DNA of 64,000 nt, taken from assembly GCF_900106695.1 (NCBI RefSeq), contig NZ_FNMZ01000002.1, positions 1 to 64,000 on the forward strand. Reading direction: 5' to 3'. Positions 24,825 to 33,315 of the stretch are shown piece after piece. Each line of letters begins with the position of its first letter. The first letter of the stretch is position 1. This stretch comes from Albimonas donghaensis. GTDB taxonomy: Bacteria; Pseudomonadota; Alphaproteobacteria; Rhodobacterales; Rhodobacteraceae. The position numbers were made by a program, and so were the translations under genes. A model generated the notes under the pieces. That model had not been told where the DNA came from and did no database searches. It was given only the letters and a program-made list of their open reading frames with translations.

Positions 24825-26645
24825 ATGGACGACCAAAAGAACATGATCATCGCCGCGGCGCTGAGCTTCGTGGTGATCGCGGTCTGGTTCGTCCTGTTCC
24901 CGCCCGCGCCGACCGAGCTCCCGCCCGCGCAGCAGATCGAGCAGAACGTGGCCGGGTCTCCGACCGCCGGCGCGCCCTCCGGCGTGGCCCCCGGGACCCC
25001 CGATTCCCTCGGAACCGTCGGCGCGCCGATGTCCCGCGACGCCGCGCTCGAATCCGCCCCCCGCGCCATGATCCAGAGCCCGCGCGTCAAGGGCTCGCTG
25101 TCGCTGCGCGGCGGCCGGATCGATGATCTCAGCCTCGAGGACTACAAGGTCACGCTGGAGCCCGATTCGCCCGACGTCACCCTGCTGTCGCCGCTGGGCT
25201 CCGAGCATCCGTTCTACGCCGTCTACGGCTGGCTCCCGACCGCGGAGACCCCGGTCGCCACCCCCGGTCCCAACACCGAATGGGCGGTCGAGGCCGGCGA
25301 GGTGCTGACCCCCGAGACCCCGCTGACCCTGCGCTGGGACAATGGCGAGGGGCAGATCTTCCGGCGGGAGATCTCGCTCGACGACAATTACATGTTCACG
25401 GTCCGCCAGACGGTCGAGAACACCTCCGAGACCCCGGTGAGCCTCGCCCCCTACGGCTATGTCGCCCGCCGCGGGGAGCCGGAGACGGTCAACTTCTACA
25501 TCCTCCACGAAGGCGCCATCGCCAAGTTCGACGGCGTGCTGGAGGAATACGACTACGACGACATGCAGGACTTCGAGGGGACCGCCGGCCCCGGCGAGCG
25601 CGTGCAGTCCGAGTCGGTGGCCGAGGCCGGATGGCTGGGCTTCACCGACAAGTACTGGATGGCGACGCTGATCCCGACCCCGGGCCAGCCCTTCGACGCC
25701 ACCTTCCGCTACGTGTCGCGCCAGGAGGGCCCGGAATACCGCACCGAGATGCGCCTGCCGGTCGTCACCGTCGCCGCCGGCGCCACGGCGCAGGCCGAGA
25801 CCCAGCTCTTCGCCGGCGCCAAGGAATACAACACCATCGTCGCCTATGAGGACGCGGGCGTCCCGCGCTTCATCGACTCGATCGACTGGGGCTGGTTCTT
25901 CTTCCTCACCAAGCCCTTCGCCCAGCTGCTGCTGTTCTACGAAGGCCTGATCGGCAACATGGGCTGGTCGATCATCGCCATGACGCTGACCGTGAAGATC
26001 GTGCTCTTCCCGCTCGCCTACAAATCCTATGTGGCGATGTCGAAGATGAAGAAGCTCCAGCCCGAGATGGAGAAGATCAAGGAGCGTGTCGGCGACGACA
26101 AGATGAAGATGCAGCAGGAGGTCATGGCCCTCTACAAGCGGGAGAAGGCCAATCCGGCGGCGGGATGTCTGCCGATCCTGCTGCAGATCCCGATCTTCTT
26201 CTCGCTCTACAAGGTGCTGTTCGTGTCGCTCGAGATGCGCCACGCGCCCTTCATCCTGTGGATCAAGGACATGTCGGCGCCCGACCCGACCTCGATCCTC
26301 AACCTCTTCGGGCTGCTGCCCTTCGCGGCGCCGGACGAAAGCTCGATGCTGGCGCTGCTGTCGATCGGCGTGTTCCCGATCCTGCTGGGCATCACCATGT
26401 GGCTGCAGCAGAAGCTGAACCCGGCCCCCACGGACGCGACCCAGGCGATGATCTTCGCCTGGATGCCCTGGGTGTTCATGTTCATGCTGGGGCAGTTCGC
26501 GGTGGGTCTGGTGATCTACTGGGTGGCCAACAACATCATCACCTTCACCCAGCAATACCTGATCATGCGCTCTCAGGGGGTCGAGGTGGACGTTTTGGGC
26601 AACGTCAAACGCAGTTTGAAACTGAAGAAGAAGACCAAGGCCTGA
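24825..26645 (+). CDS. yidC: Membrane protein insertase YidC
   Basis: A 606-residue inner-membrane insertase. The order is an N-terminal transmembrane helix (residues about 6-24), a large periplasmic beta-sandwich domain (about 60-350), and the conserved C-terminal 60-kDa inner-membrane domain (about 370-590) with five helices. Typical signs are SIIAMTLTVKIVLFPL, the AMSKMKKLQPEM coiled region, and CLPILLQIPIFFSLYKVL. It inserts and folds membrane proteins, alone or with SecYEG. GAGG lies upstream of the ATG. The basic end (KRSLKLKKKTKA) is usual. A terminator-like hairpin follows. Confidence 0.97.
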   Translation: MDDQKNMIIAAALSFVVIAVWFVLFPPAPTELPPAQQIEQNVAGSPTAGAPSGVAPGTPDSLGTVGAPMSRDAALESAPRAMIQSPRVKGSLSLRGGRIDDLSLEDYKVTLEPDSPDVTLLSPLGSEHPFYAVYGWLPTAETPVATPGPNTEWAVEAGEVLTPETPLTLRWDNGEGQIFRREISLDDNYMFTVRQTVENTSETPVSLAPYGYVARRGEPETVNFYILHEGAIAKFDGVLEEYDYDDMQDFEGTAGPGERVQSESVAEAGWLGFTDKYWMATLIPTPGQPFDATFRYVSRQEGPEYRTEMRLPVVTVAAGATAQAETQLFAGAKEYNTIVAYEDAGVPRFIDSIDWGWFFFLTKPFAQLLLFYEGLIGNMGWSIIAMTLTVKIVLFPLAYKSYVAMSKMKKLQPEMEKIKERVGDDKMKMQQEVMALYKREKANPAAGCLPILLQIPIFFSLYKVLFVSLEMRHAPFILWIKDMSAPDPTSILNLFGLLPFAAPDESSMLALLSIGVFPILLGITMWLQQKLNPAPTDATQAMIFAWMPWVFMFMLGQFAVGLVIYWVANNIITFTQQYLIMRSQGVEVDVLGNVKRSLKLKKKTKA

Positions 26646-26670
26646 GCGCCGGGACTTCGGAGATGAGCAA

Positions 26671-26701
26671 GGGGCGGTCCGGACATCCGGGCCGCCCTTC
26701 G
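26671..26701 (+). terminator. Terminator after yidC
   Basis: GGGCGGTCCGG pairs with CCGGGCCGCCC (11 bp with one G-U pair) around ACAT and is followed by TTCGCATTT. It begins about 26 nt after the yidC stop. Confidence 0.65.
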
Positions 26702-26913
26702 CATTTCGGGATGCGTGCGCGCGATGCCACGGCGCGGAAAGCGGCGCCCGCTTCGAGCCCGCTTTCGCATTCCGCCGCCGGGCGGCGAAGGGCCGCCTGA
26801 GATCCGGCTCAACGATCGAACGAAACGGCGTCCAACGCGGCCCCGAAAGCCGAAAGTCTCAAAGCCGCAAGTCTCATCGAGAGCGGCTGGCGGACATGGC
26901 GCCCCGCGATGCG

Positions 26914-26949
26914 AAGGCCCGGCCCAAGGCCCGGCCCAAAGCCCGGCCC
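26914..26949. repeat. Three 12-bp tandem units (AAGGCCCGGCCC)
   Basis: The units at 26914-26925 and 26926-26937 are identical; the third at 26938-26949 differs by one base. Confidence 0.8.
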
Positions 26950-27045
26950 TCGGGGGCGCCCGTTCTCCCGGATCACTCGGGCGGGCGGCCCGGGCGGGCG
27001 ACGCGGCCCCCGGCAGGGGGCGCGAGTCCCGTCCCGGGCCGGCCT

Positions 27046-27651
27046 TCAGCCCATCTCGGTCTTCGCGCCCGGCGGCGGGTTCACCCCGAAAATGTTGAGC
27101 GTCATCGACACAAGGCAATAGTAGCCCACGATCCCCACCACATCGACGACCCCCTCCTCGCCGATCGCGGCGACCGCGCGGGCGTAGGTGGCGTCGGAGA
27201 CCGTCTTCGTCTCCTGGCTCTCCTTGACGAAGGCGTGGACGGCGGCCTCGTCCTCACGCTCGAAGGGCGGCGTGCGGCCGTCGCGGATGGCGTCGAGAAT
27301 CGTCTCGCAGACGCCCGCCTTCAGGGCCATCGGCTTGTGGGCGTACCACTCGAACTCGGCGTTCCAGGCCCGCGCCGTGGTGCAGATCGCCAGCTCCGAC
27401 AGCCGCGTCGGCAGGCTCGATTCGAACCGGCAGTAGCGGCCCAGCGCCTGCGCGCTCTCGGCCAGGTCGGGGCGCACCAGCCACACGCCCATCGGGCCGC
27501 GCACGCCCTTGCGGGGGCCGGCGACCAGCGCGTCGCGGACCTCGCGCTGGCGCGGGGTCATCGTCGCCTCGGTCGGAAGCGCGATGCGGGCGGCGCCGTC
27601 GGCGGACGGGTCAGTGGCCGGCGCATAGGCCGGGGCGGGCACGTCTGACAT
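27046..27651 (-). CDS. Carboxymuconolactone decarboxylase-family protein
   Basis: A 201-residue all-alpha protein of the CMD/AhpD superfamily. The CMD core is seen as LSELAICTTARAWNAEFEWYAHKPMALKAGV followed by two helices. The AhpD-type CxxC redox pair is absent, so it is not a typical peroxidase. Members of this branch often act in ring-cleavage lactone chemistry or have no known role. The start at 27651 gives MSDVPAPAY. It sits alone on the minus strand between yidC and the MOSC gene, interrupting an otherwise plus-strand block. Confidence 0.82.
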   Translation of the reverse strand: MSDVPAPAYAPATDPSADGAARIALPTEATMTPRQREVRDALVAGPRKGVRGPMGVWLVRPDLAESAQALGRYCRFESSLPTRLSELAICTTARAWNAEFEWYAHKPMALKAGVCETILDAIRDGRTPPFEREDEAAVHAFVKESQETKTVSDATYARAVAAIGEEGVVDVVGIVGYYCLVSMTLNIFGVNPPPGAKTEMG

Positions 27652-27833
27652 GATGTCTCTCCTCCAAGAGCCGGGGCCGCTTATACGGCTCCCTTATCAA
27701 TCCATGAGCCTAGGGCGCCGCGCCGCGCATGGAAATGCCCCCGAGTCGCGGCTATGGTGCGCGCCGCGCGGACATCCGCCCGCTGATGACCGCCCGCGCG
27801 CTCCCGCGCCCTGCCTTCCCGGAGATCCGAGCC

Positions 27834-28601
27834 ATGCAAGCCGCCTTCGCCACGCTCAGCGCGATCCATCGTCACCCGGTCAAGGCGCTCGGCGCGGAGA
27901 TCCTGGCCGGCGCCGACCTCGCCGCCGGCCTGACGCTGCCTGGCGACCGCGCCTGGGCGCTGGCCCATGAGAAATCGCGCTTCGACTTCGACGCGCCGGC
28001 CTGGACGCGCTGCACGACCTTCCTGCGCGGTGCCACCTTCCCGTCGCTGATGGCCGTGACCGTCGCCGCCGGCCCCGACGGCGCCCTGACCTTCCGCCAT
28101 CCGGAGGCCGGAGAGATCGTCGCCGACCCGGCGAGCCCCGCGGGCGAAGCCGCGCTGATCGCCTGGGTGGACCGGCTGATCCCCGCCCACGCCCCGCGCC
28201 CCGCAAGGCTGGCCCCCTGCCCCGAGCGCGGCATGACCGACAACCCGAATCCCTGGCTCTCGATCCTGTCGGACGCCTCGCTGGCCGAGCTTTCCGCCCG
28301 CGCCGGCGTCGCCCCCGACCGCCGCCGCTTCCGCGGCAACCTGTGGATCGAGGGCGCCGCCCCCTGGGCGGAGTTCGACCTGCCGGGCCGGGAGATCCGT
28401 CTCGGCGGCGCGGTCCTGCGGGTGCGGGAGCGGATCGAGCGCTGCTCCGCCACCCAGGCCGACCCGGAGACCGGGCGCCACGACGTCGACATGCTCGGCC
28501 TGCTGGAAAAAGGCTACGGCCACAAGGATTTCGGCGTCTTCGCCGAAGTGATCTCCGGCGGCCCCGTCGCCCCCGGCGACAAGCTGGAGATCGCCGCATG
28601 A
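27834..28601 (+). CDS. MOSC-domain protein
   Basis: A 255-residue protein with an N-terminal MOSC beta-barrel domain (IHRHPVKALGAEIL, typical of the family start) and a C-terminal MOSC domain. The latter has FRGNLWIEG and the conserved cysteine in ERCSATQADPETG, which is the likely molybdenum-cofactor sulfur-binding site. Related proteins include YcbX and the amidoxime-reducing mARC enzymes. The ATG has GGAG nine bases upstream. The stop overlaps the yihA start (ATGA), an arrangement typical of Rhodobacterales. Confidence 0.88.
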   Translation: MQAAFATLSAIHRHPVKALGAEILAGADLAAGLTLPGDRAWALAHEKSRFDFDAPAWTRCTTFLRGATFPSLMAVTVAAGPDGALTFRHPEAGEIVADPASPAGEAALIAWVDRLIPAHAPRPARLAPCPERGMTDNPNPWLSILSDASLAELSARAGVAPDRRRFRGNLWIEGAAPWAEFDLPGREIRLGGAVLRVRERIERCSATQADPETGRHDVDMLGLLEKGYGHKDFGVFAEVISGGPVAPGDKLEIAA

Positions 28602-29275
28602 GCGCGCCCAAGGCCCCCGAAGGCGTTCCCTTCGCGATCAACCCCGAAACCGACCCCGAGCTGGCGGAGGAAGGCCGGCTGCTCTTCGCGGGCGAGGTGG
28701 ATTTCCTGCTGTCCGCGCCGGAGCTCAAGCACCTGCCCCCCGCCGACCGGGTGGAGATCTGCTTCGCCGGACGCTCGAATGTGGGCAAGTCCTCGCTGAT
28801 CAACGCGCTGACCGGGCGCAAGGCGCTGGCGCGGGCCTCGAACACGCCGGGGCGCACGCAGGCGCTGAACTTCTTCGCGCTGGGCGAGCGGATGATGATG
28901 GTCGACCTGCCCGGCTACGGCTTCGCCGACGCGCCCAAGCCGCTGGTCGAGGCCTGGCAGCGCACGCTCAAGGGCTATCTGGCCGGGCGGTCGACCCTGC
29001 GGCGGGTGTTCCTGCTGATCGACGGGCGGCACGGGCCGAAGGAGGTCGATCACGAGATCATGGACCTGCTCGACCGCTCCGCCGTGCCCTTTCAGGTGGT
29101 GCTGACCAAGGCCGACAAGAACAAGGCCGCGGAGATGCGCAAGGTCGAGGAGCGCACCAAGGCGGCGCTGGCCCGCCACGCCGCGGCCTTCCCCGAGATC
29201 CTCACCACCTCGTCGGAGAAGTTCGAGGGGCTGGAACGGGTGCGGGCCGCCGCGGCCTCGCTGTTCAGGGACTGA
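28598..29275 (+). CDS. yihA: Ribosome biogenesis GTP-binding protein YihA/EngB
   Basis: A 225-residue Ras-like GTPase. The G1 loop GRSNVGKS is at 58-65, the switch I threonine in NTPGRTQ, G3 DLPGYG at 103-108 and G4 TKAD at 170-173. The family is essential for late assembly of the large ribosomal subunit and, in some bacteria, cell division. Translation is coupled to the MOSC gene by ATGA at 28598. Confidence 0.95.
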   Translation: MSAPKAPEGVPFAINPETDPELAEEGRLLFAGEVDFLLSAPELKHLPPADRVEICFAGRSNVGKSSLINALTGRKALARASNTPGRTQALNFFALGERMMMVDLPGYGFADAPKPLVEAWQRTLKGYLAGRSTLRRVFLLIDGRHGPKEVDHEIMDLLDRSAVPFQVVLTKADKNKAAEMRKVEERTKAALARHAAAFPEILTTSSEKFEGLERVRAAAASLFRD

Positions 29276-29637
29276 GTGCGGGACTGAAAACGGGATTGGG
29301 CCGGGGGCTGGGCGCCTCGGGCTGGGCGCGGTTCGGCGTTCAGGTCCGGATCGGATGCCGGATCGGTTGAGAGACCGCCGGCGCGCGGGCACGCGCGGCG
29401 AGGGCGGCAGGTTCCGGCGCAGCGCGCGGTGTCGGCCCCTCCCGGACGCGCGGGGGCGCGCGCCGGGACGGGGCCCGGGCCGGCTGCGGGGTCCGCCGGC
29501 CTGGGCCGCCTCGCCACCCGTGAACGCGCCGGGTCGAGGCGTCCGCGGCGACGGCGAAACGCGCCGCCGCCGGGCCTCCGACACGCCGCTGGGGATACGG
29601 GCGTCGGAGGATCTGGTGCATCGCGATCAGATCATCG
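29276..29637. other. Intergenic region, no gene
   Basis: GC-rich spacer between yihA and the convergent PRC-barrel gene. Only short degenerate repeats (GGGCTGGGCGC twice near 29305-29335) and no clear terminator are seen. Confidence 0.5.
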
Positions 29638-30042
29638 TCAGATCATCGGCGGCAGGGGCATGGCGCCGTAATGGTCGCGGATCCCCTTGCGGTAGTCGGG
29701 ATCGGCCCAGCGGGGCTCCGACGCGCTCGCCTCGGGCGCGCCGTCCAGCTGGCCGCGGGTGATCCCCACGCGGTAGCCGTCCAGCGAAGGGTCGTAGCGC
29801 AGCGCCGCCCAGGGCAGCGGGTGCAGCTTCTCGCCCAGGCCCAGGAAGCCGCCGAAGCGGATCACGGCGTAGCTGACGGTCCCGGCGCGCTTGTCGATCA
29901 TCAGGTGGTCGACATGGCCGATCTTCTCCTCGTCGGGCCCGAAGACCCGCGCATCCTCGACACGGGCCGAGGAGATCAGGCTGACGGTCTCTTCGGCGGC
30001 GAGCTCGCGCTCGGTCAGGTTCGGCTGCAGGATCGTGTTCAT
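29638..30042 (-). CDS. PRC-barrel domain protein
   Basis: A 134-residue cytoplasmic protein with a PRC-barrel beta-domain at about 20-85 (SLISSARVEDARVFGPDEEKIGHVDHLMIDKRAGTV in outline) and a short C-terminal helix with DPDYRKGIRDHYG. PRC barrels occur in photosynthetic reaction centre H subunits and in RimM; stand-alone bacterial versions are often stress-related and of unknown role. The ATG at 30042 has AAGGAAG upstream. An 8-bp hairpin with a GCGT loop lies 24-43 nt before it. It is divergent from argB. Confidence 0.83.
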   Translation of the reverse strand: MNTILQPNLTERELAAEETVSLISSARVEDARVFGPDEEKIGHVDHLMIDKRAGTVSYAVIRFGGFLGLGEKLHPLPWAALRYDPSLDGYRVGITRGQLDGAPEASASEPRWADPDYRKGIRDHYGAMPLPPMI

Positions 30043-30346
30043 GGGTCGTCTTCCTTTCAGCGCCGGCCCCGGAGCGTTCCGGGGCGGGGCGCGGCCGGTG
30101 GGTTCCCCTTCACGCCTCGATCTGGGGCGGCGGCTCGCCTCGGAACAGGGTCGGCGCCGCTTCGCCGCAAAATGACCTCCTCGCCGGCGCCCGCATGAGG
30201 CGAGGGCGCGCGGGCCGGAACGCCTGCCGAGCGCGAACGCCGCCGCCCGGAACGCATCCCGCCCCTTGGCGCCCCCTGCCCGCGGGGGGTAAGGAGGCCG
30301 GCCGGGGCGCGGAACATGTCCCCCCCGCCCGACTGGGAGACCGCCG
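30043..30346. other. Divergent intergenic region with a leader hairpin
   Basis: It holds the start signals of the PRC-barrel gene and argB. A perfect 8-bp hairpin (30066-30073 with 30078-30085, loop GCGT) lies in the PRC leader and may be a transcript element. I see no promoter boxes. Confidence 0.5.
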
Positions 30347-31234
30347 ATGAAACGCGACTGGATCGCCACCGCCCGCACGCTGAGCGAGGCCCTGCCCTAC
30401 CTGCAGCGCTACGACGGCGCCCGCGTGGTGGTGAAATTCGGCGGCCACGCCATGGGCGACGCGGCGGCGCTGGAGCGGTTCGCGCGCGACATCGTGCTGA
30501 TGAAGCAGTGCAACGTTCACCCGATCATCGTGCATGGCGGCGGCCCGCAGATCGAGCAGCTGCTCAAGCGGCTGGCGATCAACTCGCAGTTCGTGGACGG
30601 GCTGCGGGTCACCGACGAGGCCACCGTGGAGGTGGTCGAGATGGTGCTGGCCGGGCGCATCAACAAGGCGATCGTGACGGCGCTGAACCGCCAGGGCGGC
30701 AAGGCGGTGGGGCTGTCGGGCAAGGATGCAGACCTGATGGTCTGCGAAAAGACGCTCAAGACCACCCGCGACCCGGAATCGAATATCGAGAAGGTGCTGG
30801 ATCTCGGCTTCGTCGGCACGCCGACCAAGGTCAATCCGGGCCTGCTGGAGACGTTCATCGCCTCCGACTACATCCCGGTGATCGCCCCGGTCGGCGTGGG
30901 CGTGGACGGCGAGACCTTCAACGTCAACGGCGACACCGCCGCGGGCGCCATCGCCGGCGCGATGAAGGCCGAGCGGCTGCTGCTGCTGACCGACGTCGCG
31001 GGCGTGAAGGGCGAGGACGGCGAGGTGATGGCCGAGATCACCAAGGACAAGGCCGAGGCGCTGATCGCCTCGGGCGTGATCTCGGGCGGGATGATCCCCA
31101 AATGCCGCACGGCGCTCGACGCGATCGAGGCCGGGGTGGACGCGGTGGTGATCCTCGACGGGCGGGCGCCGCATGCCTGCCTGCTGGAGCTGTTCACCTC
31201 GCATGGCGCGGGGACGATGATCACCTCGAACTGA
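30347..31234 (+). CDS. argB: Acetylglutamate kinase
   Basis: A 295-residue amino-acid kinase. It phosphorylates N-acetylglutamate in the second step of arginine synthesis. Motifs include [11 protein letters not shown] (ATP loop), HGGGPQIEQ (substrate loop), VNPGLLE and [13 protein letters not shown] with [10 protein letters not shown]. The length and the C-terminal [17 protein letters not shown] are typical of the family. Whether it is arginine-inhibited cannot be read here. GGGAG lies upstream of the ATG. A strong hairpin follows the stop. Confidence 0.97.
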   Translation: MKRDWIATARTLSEALPYLQRYDGARVVVKFGGHAMGDAAALERFARDIVLMKQCNVHPIIVHGGGPQIEQLLKRLAINSQFVDGLRVTDEATVEVVEMVLAGRINKAIVTALNRQGGKAVGLSGKDADLMVCEKTLKTTRDPESNIEKVLDLGFVGTPTKVNPGLLETFIASDYIPVIAPVGVGVDGETFNVNGDTAAGAIAGAMKAERLLLLTDVAGVKGEDGEVMAEITKDKAEALIASGVISGGMIPKCRTALDAIEAGVDAVVILDGRAPHACLLELFTSHGAGTMITSN

Positions 31235-31240
31235 GCCGCG

Positions 31241-31278
31241 GCGGAGGTTCCGGGGGGCGAATCGGCCCCCCGCTCCGC
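31241..31278 (+). terminator. Terminator after argB
   Basis: CGGGGGGC (31251-31258) pairs with GCCCCCCG (31265-31272) around GAATCG, and GCGGAG/CTCCGC forms an outer extension. It begins within 10 nt of the argB stop. Confidence 0.7.
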
Positions 31279-31442
31279 TGTCCACGCCCCGCCCCCGGCC
31301 TCGCGCGCCTGGCCCGACCACCGCGGGCCGCGCGACGACGCGGGCGCCGGTTTCGCCGCTGCGCTCGCGCGGCGGATCCTCGTTCCGCCCGCGTCGCCGT
31401 TTCCCCTTCGCCGTGGTCGCCCCCGATCCCGGCCCCTCGCCT

Positions 31443-31499
31443 GATCCCGAAGGCCGCGTCAGCGGCCGGAGACGAAGGAATGCCCGGAACGGGCGCCGA
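31443..31499 (-). repeat. 57-bp dispersed element, copy B
   Basis: Its reverse complement matches 37430-37486 at 53 of 57 positions by direct reading: 19 and 29 identical bases separated by a 9-bp variable spacer. It contains the palindrome GGCCGC-TGAC-GCGGCC. Confidence 0.85.
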
Positions 31500-31640
31500 T
31501 TGCCGACGCCACGCCGTCAGCAGGCCCGGCGCAGCCTCCGGTCCTCGCCCTCACCCGCCTCGCGCCGGCGCGCCGCCCATCCAGGCGCCGCGCCGGCGCC
31601 CGCCGCGCGCCCTTCGCGCGGCGCGATCCGGAGACCCGCC

Positions 31641-32039
31641 ATGCCCCGCATCATGGACCTGATGGAATACCGCGCCCGTCCGGGCATCGACGATGACAGC
31701 TTCGAGCGCGGCGCCGCCTCCATCGACGCCTGGGCCCGGCGACAGGACGGATTTCTCGGCCGCATCCGCTGCAAACGCCGCGACGGGCGCTGGTGCGACG
31801 CGCTGGTCTGGCGCGACGGCCCCTCGGCCCAGGCCGCCGACGCCGGCTTCGCGGCCCTGGTCCACTGGGCCGAGGCCGAGTCGGTCGAACATGTGGTTCC
31901 CGGCAGCTTCTCGCGCCGGCGGGTCGTCCTTCCGGGCGAGCCCGACGCGCTGCCCGACGACCTGATCCGGATGCTCGGCGTCTCCGCCATCCCGTGCCAG
32001 CCGCCCGCGCCCGCCCCGCCCGCGCCCGCCTCGAACTGA
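31641..32039 (+). CDS. Small alpha+beta-barrel-like protein (paralogue 1)
   Basis: A 132-residue cytoplasmic protein starting at MPRIMDLMEYR with GGAG eight bases upstream. It is clearly homologous to the next gene: MEYRxxxGxxDDxxxxxAxxIDxWAxxxxGFxxRxxxxRxDGxxxDxxxWxDxPSxxxADAxF. The ferredoxin-like secondary structure resembles the dimeric alpha/beta barrels of antibiotic-biosynthesis-monooxygenase or YdhR-type proteins, but the family is not firmly recognised. The C-terminus is a proline/alanine tail (PPAPAPPAPASN). It lies upstream of an operator-like dyad and the WYL regulator. Confidence 0.65.
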   Translation: MPRIMDLMEYRARPGIDDDSFERGAASIDAWARRQDGFLGRIRCKRRDGRWCDALVWRDGPSAQAADAGFAALVHWAEAESVEHVVPGSFSRRRVVLPGEPDALPDDLIRMLGVSAIPCQPPAPAPPAPASN

Positions 32040-32074
32040 GCCCCCAACCGAGCCCCCAACATTTTCGCTTCCCC

Positions 32075-32105
32075 CTGACAGCTGCTGACGGCAGGCTGTC
32101 AGCAG
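32075..32105. promoter_or_regulatory. Overlapping dyads, candidate WYL-regulator operator
   Basis: CTGACAGC (32075-32082) and GCTGTCAG (32095-32102) form a perfect 8-bp inverted repeat with a 12-nt spacer. CTGCTGAC (32082-32089) and GTCAGCAG (32098-32105) form a second with an 8-nt spacer. The site is 75 bp upstream of the second small paralogue and about 450 bp upstream of the WYL gene. Use as a terminator is also possible. Confidence 0.5.
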
Positions 32106-32179
32106 GGGGGGCGCAGGGTGTCCTTGTTCCCGGATGGCCGGGGACGCGCCGCAGCGGCGCAAGCGAACGGAGACCCGAG

Positions 32180-32542
32180 ATGACCGACTTTCTCAGCCAC
32201 ATGGAATACCGCCTGCAGGATGGCGTGAGCGACGACGCGCTGGCCGCGGCCTCCGCCCCCATCGACGACTGGGCGGGCGCCAAGCCCGGCTTTCGCTACC
32301 GCTGCGTGGCGCGCCGCGCGGACGGCACGGTGGTCGACCTGATGTATTGGGCCGACCGTCCCAGTCAGGAAAGCGCCGACGCCGACTTCATCGCCAGCGG
32401 CTGCGGCGCCGCGCTGCTGCCGCTGATGGTCGAGGACAGCTTCCGCGCTGAGGGCATGCGACTGGTCTCGGCCCGCCCCGGCGGCGCGGTCAGCGCCGCC
32501 GACGCCGACGCCGACGCCGCCTCCGCTTCCGCGGCCGCCTGA
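32180..32542 (+). CDS. Small alpha+beta-barrel-like protein (paralogue 2)
   Basis: A 120-residue protein homologous to the one at 31641. It shares the MEYR start, the IDDWA motif, the RADGTVVDLMYW strand and the ADADF helix start. It ends in an alanine/aspartate-rich tail. The ribosome binding site context CGGAGACCCG before the ATG repeats that of its paralogue, suggesting duplication of a whole unit. The WYL regulator follows 13 nt after the stop, so the two are likely one operon. Function is unknown; a small-molecule-binding or monooxygenase-like role is possible. Confidence 0.65.
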   Translation: MTDFLSHMEYRLQDGVSDDALAAASAPIDDWAGAKPGFRYRCVARRADGTVVDLMYWADRPSQESADADFIASGCGAALLPLMVEDSFRAEGMRLVSARPGGAVSAADADADAASASAAA

Positions 32543-32555
32543 GTCCCGGACCCGG

Positions 32556-33245
32556 ATGCGCCGCGCCGACCGCCTGTTCGAACTGGTCACCCTGCTCCGC
32601 GGCCGCCGCATGGCGGTCACGGGGCGGGAGCTGGCCGGGGCGCTGGAGGTCAGCCTGCGCACGGTCTATCGCGATGTCGCGGATCTCCAGGCCCAGGGCG
32701 TGCCGATCGACGGCGAAGCGGGGGTGGGCTACCGGCTCTCCCCCGGCTTCGACCTGCCGCCGGTGATGTTCGACCGCCACGAGGTCATGGCGCTGCTGGT
32801 CGGCGCGCGGATGGTGGAGGCGTTCACCGACCCCGCGCTGGGCGCCTCCGCCCGCAAGGCCGAGGCCAAGATCCGCGCGATCCTCGACGACCCGGCGCTG
32901 GCCGCCGCCGACGCCCTGCCCTACCGGGCGCCGGTCCTGCCCTCCGACGCCCCCCTGCGCGAACGCCACCAGCGCATCCGCGAGGCCTGCGAGGCCCGCG
33001 CCAAGCTGCGGCTCGACTATCGGGACGCGGGCGGCGCGACCTCCCACCGCGTGGTCTGGCCGCTGGGGCTGCTGGCCTGGACCGGGCGCTGGACCCTGCT
33101 CGCCTGGTGCGAGATGCGCGGCGACTACCGCAATTTCCGCTTCGACCGCATCGACCGGATGACCACGCTCGAGGACCGCTTCCCCCTGCGCGCCGACCGC
33201 AGCCTGACGCACTATATCGCCGGGCTCGACCACGGCCTGATCTGA
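32556..33245 (+). CDS. WYL-domain transcriptional regulator (YafY type)
   Basis: A 229-residue regulator. The N-terminal winged helix-turn-helix (residues 1-55) contains VTGRELAGALEVSLRTVYRD. The C-terminal WYL domain (about 140-220) contains WTGRWTLLAWCEMRGDYRNFRFDRI. WYL regulators sense small ligands or nucleic acid fragments and often control the genes beside them. It follows the second small paralogue by 13 nt. The dyad at 32075 is the best candidate binding site. Confidence 0.9.
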   Translation: MRRADRLFELVTLLRGRRMAVTGRELAGALEVSLRTVYRDVADLQAQGVPIDGEAGVGYRLSPGFDLPPVMFDRHEVMALLVGARMVEAFTDPALGASARKAEAKIRAILDDPALAAADALPYRAPVLPSDAPLRERHQRIREACEARAKLRLDYRDAGGATSHRVVWPLGLLAWTGRWTLLAWCEMRGDYRNFRFDRIDRMTTLEDRFPLRADRSLTHYIAGLDHGLI

Positions 33246-33315
33246 CCGGCCCGCTTGAGCCCGCCGGCGTTCCGCTTTAATCCCGCGGGCGACGCATCAC
33301 CCCCGGGGGCTCCTC

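Larger units (their letters stand above)
26646..27045. other. Intergenic region with terminator and short tandem repeat
   Basis: It holds the yidC terminator (26671-26701) and a 12-bp triple repeat (26914-26949). I see no gene. Confidence 0.6.
31235..31640. other. Intergenic region with terminator and 57-bp dispersed repeat
   Basis: It holds the argB terminator (31241-31278) and one inverted copy of the 57-bp dispersed element (31443-31499). I see no gene. Confidence 0.65.

Noticed and set aside
26896-27648. A plus-strand gene beginning MAPRDAKARPKARPKARP
   Set aside because: The start comes from a 12-bp repeat and the rest is antisense to the CMD gene.
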